Shown: piece after piece, positions 10,576 through 20,900 of the stretch
How the letters are laid out: each line of letters begins with the position of its first letter
Numbering within the stretch: the stretch's first letter is position 1
From: Diplodia intermedia
Lineage: Eukaryota > Ascomycota > Dothideomycetes > Botryosphaeriales > Botryosphaeriaceae
NCBI GenBank assembly: GCA_021495925.1
Contig: JAKEKT010000052.1
Location: 186,001-250,000, forward strand
DNA length: 64,000 bases
Direction of reading: 5' to 3'
The notes under the pieces: generated by a model
The model's database searches: none
The model's input: the letters and a program-made list of their open reading frames with translations, nothing else
Told to the model about the DNA's origin: nothing
Translations under genes and position numbers: made by a program

Positions 10576-13500
10576 CTACGACGCCGGCGCAGCCGCAGTC
10601 GCCGCCTCGTGCGGCTTGTCCTCGTACTTCTCCCAGTTGGCAAGGATGTTGCCAATCTTGGGCGAGTTGGTGAGGCGGTACACATCCTCGAAGTACTCCT
10701 TGGTGAGCTCGAAAGGACGAGCAGTCACGTTGGGAATGTACTTGCCGATCAGCTTGCTGGGGTCGATCGAAGTCCTCTGGATCTTCTTGAGCAAGAAGGA
10801 CCGGAAAGGCTTGACGCCAGACCGCAGGAACGTGCTGTGGAACGGCACGTCGATGCCCTTGAGCGGAATGGTGGCGAAGCCACGCTGCAGGTCCAGAGGC
10901 TTTGGCTTGGCCTCCGTCTGCTTAGCGCACTCCTTGATGATCTCAACTAGGTGGGCCTTGACATCCTCAAGCGAGAGCGTCTGCATGAGCTGCTGGATGT
11001 CGATCTTCTGCGCCTTGAGGTAGTTGAGGACGTTGGTGAGGCAGTCGAGAGCCCTCAGGTCACCAGCAGCGACGTACTGCATGTTGGCGATGTTGTAGTT
11101 GACAATCTCGAGCAACCAGCCAGTCTGTTCAGCAATGTTCTCAACGACATACTGAAGAGCCTGCTCGTTGAACGTCTTCGAGATCCTGCTGGGGTTGACC
11201 GCGCACATGGAGTAGTTGGAGCGACCAGCCTCGTCGCGCTCAACTGCAACCTGCATGGTCAGACCACGGTAGAACACGACAGACACCAAGCTCTCGATGG
11301 GCATGACCTCGGCAAGAGCAGCAAGGGCAGCGTATTCACCGAGCGAGTGACCGGCGAAGCTGCTGTCAGTCTGAACGAGACCCTTGGCCCTCATATCCTC
11401 GAAGGCGGCCTTCTCCATGAGAGTCAGGGCCGGCTGCGTGAACTGGGTAGCAGAGAGGAGGCCGGTAGGAGAACGGTAGGTGTACGAGGTAGTCTCCTCG
11501 TCAATCTCCTTGAAGATCCTCTCCGACTTGACGCTGCCGTCAGTGGCCACAGTTTCGAAGGTCATCGACATGTAGTTCTGGCGGATGGCCTTGCCACGAG
11601 GTCCACCGAAATGAACGGTGAGCTCCTTGGGGTTGTTCTTGACAATGTGGGTGATGGCGAAGCCGTAGTTGTCCAGGAAGTGCTTGTCGGCACGGTCCCA
11701 GACCTCCTTGGCAACTTCGCTGCTGTTGTACAGGTCCATACCCATGCCCTGCTCCTGCGATCCCTGACCGGTGAAGACGTAGGCCGAAGTAGGCTGCTCA
11801 ACCTCAGCCTCAGCAAGGAGGACCTTGTCCTCAGTCTCCTTGTTGGAGGCCTCAATCTTGATGATCTTGCGACCGGAGACCATACCGATGTGCTGGAGCT
11901 TAACATCGATGTCGTCATCGGGCAGAACCATGCCGACGAGATCGGCATGGTAGCTGCGGATGCGGCCAATGTTGTTCTCGGCGGCCCAAGTCTCGACCAA
12001 GCTACGAACAGCAGCGCTGGAGTACATGCCGTGAGTGATGGTGCCAGGGAGATTGGCAAACTTGGAGAACACCCTGGACACGTGAATAGGGTTGTAGTCG
12101 CCCGAAACACGCGCATAAGTCTCGTTGGAGGCAGGAGCCTTGAGGGTAAGCGGGTTCTTGCCGTGCAGAGGAATGGGGTTCTCGAAGAGCACGGCCTGGT
12201 CCACCTTGGTGCCGTTGCGCTCGAGGTAGTCGACAACAGGGTTGCCGTGCGAGGTGCCTGCCTCGTATTCGACGGAGGCAATCTGGACAATCTCCTTGGT
12301 AGGCAGCTCAAGGAGGACCTCACCGACAGTCTCCACAGAGCTGAAAACGTTCTTGTTCTTGTAGCGGGTCAGGGTCTGGAGCTTGAAGGTCAAGGTCTTG
12401 TTCAGGAGGTCAGTGTCAGGGTCCTCGAGCTTGAACCACTCCTTCGAGCGCAGAATAGCAATGTCCTTGGTAGTCGCAAGATGCAGGTTGAAGGGCGTCT
12501 CGGACTTGCGCTGGAAAGCGTTCTCGAAGTCGGTGTAGGCACCGCGGTACAAGAACTGGCTGGTGACCTCCATAACGGGCTTGCCGTCGCGGGTGATGGT
12601 TCCGCAGACCTCGACCATCTTGCCAGACTCCTGGTTGATGACAGCGTTGACCTGGGCGGTAGTGTCGAGAACATCACCCTTCTTGAGAGGCTGGGCACCG
12701 GGGATCATGCGGAACTCGTTGGACAAGTGCACCAGCTTGAGGAGGTCGCCATCAATAGCGCTGGGGAAGATGGGCTTGGTGATGGCCTTCCAGCCAACGA
12801 CGATGGCGAAATCCATGGGTGCAAAGACCTCCTTGCCAGGACGATCGACGAAAGACTCGCCGGTGTTGCCGACAGCGTGAACGAAGTCATTGATGGCCTC
12901 GCCGGTAATAGTGGCCCTACCACCCTCAAAGGTGGACGTGACAGAGGCACCGAAGGGGCACTCCTCGTCGCCAAACCAAAGCTTGTAGTAGAACTCCTTG
13001 ATCCTGTCGTTGCGGGACTCCATGACCTCACGGATAGGCGCGTAGCCGCAATCCGGGTGGTAAGTGTACTTGAGAGGCAGAGCAACGGGCTTCTGCAGCG
13101 CAGAACGCTCCTCAATCATGTTGACCAAGATCTCGTTCTGGCCCTGAAGGCTGATCTCGACAGTCTTGATGTGCTTGCCACCGGTGGAAGGCTCCCTCAT
13201 GGTGATGACAGTCTTGGCAGGCTCGTTGGGGTACGAAATCTCAACCATCATGCCAAGAGTAGGGTTGAAGATCCTCTGCATGGGGTTCGTCTGGAACTTT
13301 TGGCCCTGAACGAAGACATCGGCAGTGAAGAAGGCATGCCTCCAAGAGTAAGTGTTGCCCGCGAGGAGCTGCATCCAGGACGTGATGTCAGGAAGAGTGG
13401 CGTTGGGCGCAGAAGAGAGCCTATAGATGGTCTTATCTTGAACCTCGGACACGGTAAGACCCTCAACCTCAACCACATCATCGTGAGCACCAAGGAGCTT

Positions 13501-16500
13501 GGAACCGAAGTACTCGACAACTGGGATCTTGGAATCGTCGCCGCCATAAAGCTCTTCGGTCAGAGACTTGATGTGACCATTGTGAATGCCATCGAGAATG
13601 TCCTTGACAGGCTCATCGACCTTGGTGGAGTACCTGGCAGACATGGGACCCTGAAGGATAGCAACTCTGCCAACATCCTGGTCGACGATGGCGTCAAGGT
13701 CCTCGGACTGCCACAGGGAATCCTTCTTGAAGTAGAACTCGAAGTTCTCGTCCAGAGCGGGAACGAACGGAACAGGCTTCTGCGTCACCCTCATGGAGAG
13801 CATGAGGAAGTGCTGCACATCCTGGGCGTTGATAAGCTGCTTGTCGGCCTCGGGGTACTCCTTCAGAAGCTTCTCAACGAACTCGAAAGGCTTCTCAAGT
13901 TCGGAGTAGTTCTGAATCAACGAAGCCTTGCCAGGGGTGCAAGTGAAACGCTCCTCAACGCGACGGATGAAGTCGCCAGTGAAGTTGCGCAGGGACAAGT
14001 CAATCCAGCGGGACTGGTGCTTGACGTACTGGAGCTCAACCAGGCGACGGACAACCTCGCCGTAGGTCATGTCTTCCAAATCCACAGACTCGCCAGCAGA
14101 GTTTCTACCGAACCACGGCTTCTGGAAGTCATCGTTGAGCTTCTTGATGATGTAATCACGGTTCTTCTTCAGCTCAACAAGACGCTTGGCCTTGTCCAAG
14201 GCAAAGATCTTCTGGTCCATCTCGGCCCAGAACAGAATACCGCGGGTAGCAAGCTTGTGGATCGGCTCACCCATCTCAGAGCGGACGGTGAGGACACCAC
14301 CAGTGGGACGCTTGTAGGTGTTCTCCCACTCGCTGTCGTCAACGCCGGGTGCGTCGCAGATAGCCTGCTTAGCGGCCGGTGAGGTCTTGGCCTCCTTGGC
14401 AACCATCATGCGGCTACCGAACAGACAACCGTCGAAAGGCATGGCCGGGTAGCCGAACTTGTGGGCCCAGACACCGGTGAGGTAGGGGTAGGTGTCCTCG
14501 GCAGCACCGAAGCCACTGCCGGCAACGAGGATGATGTTGTCGCACTTGCGGATGCGGCCGTACGTCTGGAGGATGGGCTGGTGGAAGTCCTCGAAAGAGT
14601 GGTGACCACCACCACGGCCACCGGTCCACTGAAGGAGGACGGGGAAGGTAGGGTTGGCCTTAGCAATGTTGATAACCTGCTGGATGGCGTCCATGGAACC
14701 GGGCTTGAAGCCAATGTGCTTCAGACCAAGCGTCGCGATGTACTCGTTGGCAACCTCAATCGACGGGACACCAGCACCGATGGTGAGACCCTCAATGGGG
14801 ACTCCCTCAGCGCGAAGCCTGCCAATCATGGGGATCTGCCAGCTCATGGCACGCGGGTTGACGTAGATCAGGTTGATGTTGATACCTCGTCCGGCCGGGA
14901 TGGCACCCTCGATCTTCCTGATCGCGGTGGTCATCATGGGGTCGATGAAGTAACCACCACCAGCCAATTCAATGTTGTAGCCGGCATTCATGGTGGCAGC
15001 GACGAAGTCCCAAGGCACGGTGCATGGTGTCATACCAGCAACCATGACCGGGGGAAGACCGAGCAGCCTGCTCATCTTGGTGTCGACGAAAGTCTGGCCA
15101 GCAGAGGTCTTCACAAGCTTGGGGCCGTGTTCCTTGACCCAATCGACGGCGTACTTGACAGCATGCTCAGAGTCGCGGTCAAAGAGCTCCGGCTTGTAGC
15201 CAACTTCGGTGTTCGTTGAGTCCATGGTGCCTGCAAGGATGACGCGGACACCGGTGCCCTCCTTGTTGCGGTTGGTGAGAACACCAAGACCGGAAATGCC
15301 ACCAGGTCCGAAATCCAAGACGTGGGTGGCGCTGGGGAAAAGAGTCGCCTGCTCCCAGTTCACGGGGTCCTGGGTGATCATCCTCACAAGGGTAGGCACA
15401 ATGTTGGCTGCCTTGTCCTCGCGAATGTCCTTGCCAGTGTTGGTGTCGAACATAGCAATGCCGAGGTCCTCGCTGGGGATGACAACGTCCTTGAGGTCCT
15501 CATCGAGGAACTTTGTCGCCTCGGAGAGGTACGGGCTGTGGAAGGGCGCAGTGATGGGAAGGAAGCGGTTGACGAAGCGGATCTTGCGGTCGGTGAAGGG
15601 AATGCGGTTCTGGTCAAGACCAGTGGGCGCCTTCACCTTCCTCAGGCGCAGATTCAAACCGTAAAGGGAGATCGGAGGACCAGTAACGACGAAGTTGCGA
15701 GCGCTGTTGACCAGAGAGATGGCAATGTGCTGGTCCTTGGGCAAGTGCTCGTTTGTTGTCGCAATGTGGTCCTCGACCGCCTTCCTGGGAAGGTCACGAA
15801 TCGACAGCATGGGCGTGGGCGTTCCCTCGCCATTGTCGATCGAATCTTGCAGGACATTGGGGGCAAGAGATGTGCGGGGGTAGGCCTGCTGGCTGCGGGA
15901 ACCAATCCAGAAAAGAACGGTCAGGGCATCCCGCGACGCCTTGTCGAAGGTCTCCCAGCTCTTGGAGGCTGCGATGGCAGCGGCGGTGACGACACCCTGC
16001 GAGTGGCCAGTGGTGCCGCTGAAGTAGCTCCGGATGTGGCCAGGGTGGCTTCCCAGGACGCGGCAGGTAACGACGTAGTGGGCAAGCTGGGTCAAACCAA
16101 TGAGTGGCAAACTGACCGGCGCCGAGACCAGGTAATCAGTGTCGGGCTGCGACTCCTTGTTGTTCAACCACCGAAGAACGTCCAGGCCCTTGGCGTATTG
16201 CTTCGAGACACGCTCGTCGCGGGAAAGAGTCTGCAGGTGGGCGGCGGCAGCGTTGACGAAATCCTCGACAAAGGCCGGGTAGGTGGTGTAGACCTCGCGG
16301 AGCTCCTCGAAGTACTCCTCGATGTTGCCCTGACCACCGAAGACAGGGTAGATGTGTGCGTTGCCGTCGGCGGCCTCGCGGAAAAGCGCCGAGTCGTGGT
16401 GCTTGATCGGCCTGTCGACGGCGGCGCGAGCACCGTAGTATGCGCTCACGACGGTGAGTTTCTTCGTCTCAATGCCGGGCAGACGGGCAGCAATGGCGTG

Positions 16501-16845
16501 GACCTCGTTGCCCTGCAGGAAAGCGCGCTCGAACTCGTTCAACACGAGCTTGAGCACCTCCTCGAACGAGCCCGGGTCGTCGCCCTCCTCGACTTCCCTG
16601 GCGATGAAGCCCAAGTATCTTGCCACCAATTCGCACTCCGACGACGGCTCGTCATCCTGAGCGCGGTCCTCGGTCGGCTCGGGAAGAGTTGAGAGGAAGG
16701 TGTCCTTGAGTTGTGAAGCATTAAAGTGGAGGGCGGTGGGGATGAGGAAGGTGTGCTCGAGCGAGCCGTGCGAGAGGATGAGAGGGCGGAGGTGCGCCTG
16801 CGAGCGCGGCGTAGAGACGCCAGTCTGCGGACCAGAGCCGTACAT
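10576..16845 (-). CDS. FAS1: fatty acid synthase subunit beta
   Basis: Beta subunit of the cytosolic fungal type I fatty acid synthase (alpha6-beta6), making palmitoyl/stearoyl-CoA from acetyl- and malonyl-CoA. A single exon encodes 2089 aa, full length for the family. Order: acetyltransferase with GHSQG (nucleophile Ser about 282); FMN-dependent enoyl reductase (about 600-1050, with PPVMVAGMTPCTVPWDF and ELAGGGYF); a long dehydratase region with a hot-dog fold motif DYNPIHVSRVF (His about 1588); then the malonyl/palmitoyl transferase with FTGQGSQEQGMGMDLY and GHSLGEYAALAALAE (Ser about 1834). All expected catalytic motifs are present. The start is the first in-frame ATG and gives the usual N-terminus. 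It is transcribed divergently from FAS2 across 1152 bp, which suggests stoichiometric co-expression. Codon use is strongly biased, as in highly expressed genes. Confidence 0.98.
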   Translation of the reverse strand: MYGSGPQTGVSTPRSQAHLRPLILSHGSLEHTFLIPTALHFNASQLKDTFLSTLPEPTEDRAQDDEPSSECELVARYLGFIAREVEEGDDPGSFEEVLKLVLNEFERAFLQGNEVHAIAARLPGIETKKLTVVSAYYGARAAVDRPIKHHDSALFREAADGNAHIYPVFGGQGNIEEYFEELREVYTTYPAFVEDFVNAAAAHLQTLSRDERVSKQYAKGLDVLRWLNNKESQPDTDYLVSAPVSLPLIGLTQLAHYVVTCRVLGSHPGHIRSYFSGTTGHSQGVVTAAAIAASKSWETFDKASRDALTVLFWIGSRSQQAYPRTSLAPNVLQDSIDNGEGTPTPMLSIRDLPRKAVEDHIATTNEHLPKDQHIAISLVNSARNFVVTGPPISLYGLNLRLRKVKAPTGLDQNRIPFTDRKIRFVNRFLPITAPFHSPYLSEATKFLDEDLKDVVIPSEDLGIAMFDTNTGKDIREDKAANIVPTLVRMITQDPVNWEQATLFPSATHVLDFGPGGISGLGVLTNRNKEGTGVRVILAGTMDSTNTEVGYKPELFDRDSEHAVKYAVDWVKEHGPKLVKTSAGQTFVDTKMSRLLGLPPVMVAGMTPCTVPWDFVAATMNAGYNIELAGGGYFIDPMMTTAIRKIEGAIPAGRGININLIYVNPRAMSWQIPMIGRLRAEGVPIEGLTIGAGVPSIEVANEYIATLGLKHIGFKPGSMDAIQQVINIAKANPTFPVLLQWTGGRGGGHHSFEDFHQPILQTYGRIRKCDNIILVAGSGFGAAEDTYPYLTGVWAHKFGYPAMPFDGCLFGSRMMVAKEAKTSPAAKQAICDAPGVDDSEWENTYKRPTGGVLTVRSEMGEPIHKLATRGILFWAEMDQKIFALDKAKRLVELKKNRDYIIKKLNDDFQKPWFGRNSAGESVDLEDMTYGEVVRRLVELQYVKHQSRWIDLSLRNFTGDFIRRVEERFTCTPGKASLIQNYSELEKPFEFVEKLLKEYPEADKQLINAQDVQHFLMLSMRVTQKPVPFVPALDENFEFYFKKDSLWQSEDLDAIVDQDVGRVAILQGPMSARYSTKVDEPVKDILDGIHNGHIKSLTEELYGGDDSKIPVVEYFGSKLLGAHDDVVEVEGLTVSEVQDKTIYRLSSAPNATLPDITSWMQLLAGNTYSWRHAFFTADVFVQGQKFQTNPMQRIFNPTLGMMVEISYPNEPAKTVITMREPSTGGKHIKTVEISLQGQNEILVNMIEERSALQKPVALPLKYTYHPDCGYAPIREVMESRNDRIKEFYYKLWFGDEECPFGASVTSTFEGGRATITGEAINDFVHAVGNTGESFVDRPGKEVFAPMDFAIVVGWKAITKPIFPSAIDGDLLKLVHLSNEFRMIPGAQPLKKGDVLDTTAQVNAVINQESGKMVEVCGTITRDGKPVMEVTSQFLYRGAYTDFENAFQRKSETPFNLHLATTKDIAILRSKEWFKLEDPDTDLLNKTLTFKLQTLTRYKNKNVFSSVETVGEVLLELPTKEIVQIASVEYEAGTSHGNPVVDYLERNGTKVDQAVLFENPIPLHGKNPLTLKAPASNETYARVSGDYNPIHVSRVFSKFANLPGTITHGMYSSAAVRSLVETWAAENNIGRIRSYHADLVGMVLPDDDIDVKLQHIGMVSGRKIIKIEASNKETEDKVLLAEAEVEQPTSAYVFTGQGSQEQGMGMDLYNSSEVAKEVWDRADKHFLDNYGFAITHIVKNNPKELTVHFGGPRGKAIRQNYMSMTFETVATDGSVKSERIFKEIDEETTSYTYRSPTGLLSATQFTQPALTLMEKAAFEDMRAKGLVQTDSSFAGHSLGEYAALAALAEVMPIESLVSVVFYRGLTMQVAVERDEAGRSNYSMCAVNPSRISKTFNEQALQYVVENIAEQTGWLLEIVNYNIANMQYVAAGDLRALDCLTNVLNYLKAQKIDIQQLMQTLSLEDVKAHLVEIIKECAKQTEAKPKPLDLQRGFATIPLKGIDVPFHSTFLRSGVKPFRSFLLKKIQRTSIDPSKLIGKYIPNVTARPFELTKEYFEDVYRLTNSPKIGNILANWEKYEDKPHEAATAAAPAS

Positions 16846-17997
16846 GGTTGCAGATGCTGTCTGTCTCTGGGGGGAGGTTCAGGGTCTATGTGTAAGGCCG
16901 AAGATTAAATTGGTGCTGCCGGCAGAATCAGTACTGGCCCCCGCACAAAAGCTGCGGCAATCCTTGCGGCGGACGCAATTGGCAAGCGCCCGCGCGCACC
17001 AACACCGTCGGACGGCGCGGACAGCTGCAGTTGGGGCGGACGGCACTCACCAAAGGCGCGGAGGCAGCTGAGACCAACAGTCGCGGCGGCGCAAGGGAAT
17101 TCGTCTGTACTGCGTGGGCAGCTCCCTTGGCGGTGGGTATCACGTCCCCGGGGGCTGGGGAATTCTAAAAGCGGAGGAGGGGAAGACGGATAAGAGGCGC
17201 GCGGAAAGAAGAGAGAGAGAGGTGTGGCAGTGAAGCTTTGGAGGTTGGCCGCGGACAGCAACTCTCTTTTTTCTGTCGCGAGCTTGCGCTCGGCGGGCCT
17301 GGAGCACAGCTTTCAGTTGGGCGCGTCTGTGCAGGGGTGCATTCGGTTGGGACGTCAGCTATGCACGATTGACGCTGGCGCAGGCCACCCCCGGCCAACC
17401 GCGGGGCCCTGCCGGGCGGATGGAGGCTCACCTGCATGCGCCGCGGCAGCTCGGGGCCGACCGGAGTGCCAGAAAGCGCGCTGCGGCGAAAATTGCACGC
17501 GTGCGGTTCGCTGCGCCGTCCAGATTCCCAAGACCGGCCCTGTTGGCGCCGTTGCGCAGGGTTGGGAGTGCGGAGGTGCGTGATTCATGCCGCCCACCAT
17601 CGCCGCGCAGGTCAACACTAGCCGATTTTCGTTGGGCGCGCCGGCAGCCAAAGCTTCAACATCGAGCTGCCTGTCTCAACACCTGTTCCTGCCGTGCGAG
17701 CCAGGCCGCTGATACCAACAACGCCCGCCCGTGCGCTGCTGCCTTTTGAAAGTCGTGTGCCGCCCGCCCTTTCTTCTTGCACCTTCTCCCGCTGTCCTGG
17801 TGGTGAACGCCCTCATACACCCACCTCAGCTTCCCTCCGCCTCTTCTTTTCCTCCGCCTTTTTGTTGCGCCCTCCGCACGCGCCATTGGGTCACGCGCAG
17901 CTTCCTTCCACAATCTGTCCGCCTTAGATACCCGCGCCTTTAATTCGCACCCCAAAATTTTCTCCCCGCGCCCTCCGCCTTGCTCACCGCCATCACC
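16846..17997. promoter_or_regulatory. shared divergent FAS1/FAS2 promoter
   Basis: The only DNA between the FAS1 ATG (minus) and the FAS2 ATG (plus). The FAS2-proximal 250 bp is C/T-rich on the plus strand and the segment about 17160-17230 is C/T-rich on the minus strand, fitting two opposed 5' leaders. A CCAAT motif (minus strand) lies near 17884. I looked by eye for CCTCGG, the fatty-acid-responsive FarA/FarB-type motif, and did not find it. No obvious TATA box on either side. Confidence 0.8.
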
Positions 17998-20900
17998 ATG
18001 CGTCCCGAAATCGAGCAGGAGCTCTCCCACACGCTCCTCGTGGAGCTGCTTGCATACCAGTTTGCGTCGCCCGTAAGATGGATCGAGACGCAAGATGTCA
18101 TTCTCGGCGAGAAGACCACCGAGCGCATCGTTGAGGTCGGCCCCGCCGACACTCTCGGCGTTATGGCCAAGCGGACGCTGGCCTCCAAGTACGAGGCACA
18201 CGATGCGGCGCGCTCCGTCCAGCGCCAAATCCTCTGCTACAACAAGGACGCGAAGGACATCTACTACGATGTCGACCCCGTGGAAGACGAGCCTGAGGCC
18301 CCCGCAGCAGAGTCGTCGTCCGCAGCAGCTTCTGCCCCAGCTGCTGCGGCCGCCGCTCCTGTTGCCGCCGCCCCCGCTCCCAGTGCAGGCCCCGCGGCCG
18401 CCGTGCCAGATGCCCCGGTTACGGCCACAGACATCCTGCGGGCATTGGTTGCTCAGAAGTTGAAGAAGCCGCTCGGCGACATTCCGCTGAGCAAGGCCAT
18501 CAAGGACTTGGTTGGAGGTGAGAATTTTTGAAGCCCTCGGCAACGTGAAAACCAGCCATGCTAACGTGCAGCGCAGGCAAGTCCACCCTTCAGAACGAAA
18601 TCCTCGGAGACCTGGGCAAGGAGTTCGGCTCGACTCCTGAGAAGCCCGAGGACAGCCCTCTCGACGAGCTCGGTGCGTCGATGCAGGCCACTTTCAACGG
18701 CCAGCTCGGCAAGCAATCGTCCTCCCTCATTGCGCGTTTGATCTCCTCCAAGATGCCCGGTGGCTTCAACAACACATCCGCAAGGAAATACCTCGAGACA
18801 AGGTGGGGTCTTGCGGCCGGTCGCCAGGACGGTGTTCTGCTGCTCGGCCTGACTCTGGAGCCGGCGGCGCGTCTTGGGTCTGAGACCGACGCCAAGGCGT
18901 GGCTCGACGACATTGCCCACAAGTACGCTGCCAGTGCAGGCATCAGCCTGTCTGCACCTGTCGCGGGTGGCGATGCCGGCGCTGGTGCTGGCGGTATGAT
19001 GATGGACCCTGCTGCCATCGACGCTCTTACCAAGGACCAGAGGGCGCTCTTCAAGCAGCAGCTCGAGCTGTTCGCCCGCTACCTCAAGCTGGACCTCCGC
19101 TCCGGCGACAAGGCGTTCGTCGGATCTCAGGAGACCAACAAGGCCCTCCAGGCTCAGCTGGATCTCTGGAACACCGAGCACGGCGAGTTCTACGCTGCCG
19201 GCATTGAGCCCCAGTTCACCTCCCTCAAGGCTCGTGTTTACGACTCCTCGTGGAACTGGGCCCGCCAGGACGCTCTTACCATGTACTACGACATCATCTT
19301 CGGCCGCCTCAAGGCAGTCGATCGCGAGATTGTCAGCCAGTGCATCAACATCATGAACCGCTCGAACCCGACCCTGCTGGAGTTCATGCAGTACCACATC
19401 GACCACTGCCCTACCGAGCGCGGCGAGACCTACGAGCTCGCTAAGGAGCTCGGCCAGCAGCTGATCGAGAACTGCAAGGACGTCCTCAACGCCGCCCCCG
19501 TCTACAAGGATGTCGCCATGCCCACTGCGCCCTCGCTCAACATTGATGCTCGCGGCAACATGAACTACGCCGAGGTTCCCAGGTCCAGCGTGCGCAAACT
19601 TGAGCACTACGTCAAGGAGATGGCCGAAGGCGGCAAGCTCTCCGAGTACGGAAACCGCACCAAGGTCCAGAACGACCTGCAGAGGATCTACAAGCTCATC
19701 CGCCAGCAGCACAAGCTGTCCAAGTCTTCTCAGTTGCAGATCAAGACCCTCTACGGCGATGTCATCCGCTCTCTGTCCATGAACGAGGGCCAGATCATCC
19801 CCTCCGAGAACGGCAAGAGCGCCAATGGCCGTCGTAAGGGCCGCAACGGACGCATCAACGGCACCAACAAGCAGGGCAAGGTCGAGACCATCCCCTTCCT
19901 GCACCTCAAGCGCAAGGACGAGCACGGCTGGGAGTACAGCAAGAAGCTCACCGGTGTCTACCTTGAGGGTCTGGAGCGTGCCGCCCGCGATGGTGTCACA
20001 TTCCAGGGCAAGAACGTCCTGATGACTGGTGCTGGCGCTGGTTCCATCGGTGCTGAGGTCCTCCAGGGCCTGATCTCTGGTGGTGCCAAGGTTGTCGTCA
20101 CGACTAGCCGTTTCTCGCGCCAGGTCAACGAGTACTACCAGTCCATCTACTCCCGCTTCGGCGCCCGTGGCTCTCAGCTCATTGTTGTTCCCTTCAACCA
20201 GGGCAGCAAGCAGGATGTCGAGGCTCTTGTCAACTACATCTACGACGCTAAGAACGGTCTCGGTTGGGATCTCGACTACGTCGTGCCTTTCGCCGCCATT
20301 TCTGAAAACGGCCGCGAGATTGATGGCATCGATTCCAAGTCTGAGCTTGCTCACCGTATCATGTTGACCAACCTGCTCAGGCTTCTTGGTTGTGTCAAGC
20401 AGCAGAAGCATGCCAACTCCTACGAGACCCGCCCCGCTCAGGTCATTCTGCCTCTCTCTCCTAACCACGGTACCTTCGGCAACGATGGTCTGTACGCTGA
20501 GTCCAAGATTGCGCTTGAGACTCTCTTCAGCAGGTGGCACTCTGAGAGCTGGGGCAACTACCTCACTATCTGCGGTGCTGTCATTGGCTGGACTCGTGGC
20601 ACTGGTCTCATGGCCGGCAACAACATCGTTGCTGAGGGCATTGAGAGGTACGGTGTGCGCACTTTCTCTCAGCAGGAGATGGCCTTCAACCTGTTGGGCC
20701 TCATGTCCCCGTCGATCGTCAACCTTTGCCAGGTCGAGCCTGTCTGGGCTGATCTCAACGGCGGCTTCCAGTACCTGCCCAACCTCAAGGACCTCATGAC
20801 GGACCTCCGCAAGGAGCACACCGAGACCAGCGAGATCCGCAAGGCCGTCACCAAGGAGACCTCTACCGAGAACAAGATCGTCAACGGCGAGAAGAGCGAG

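Noticed and set aside
10951..14382. 1,143-codon plus-strand frame
   Set aside because: Exact antisense of FAS1, whose domains are complete; Leu/Val/Gly/Asp-rich composition follows from codon bias.
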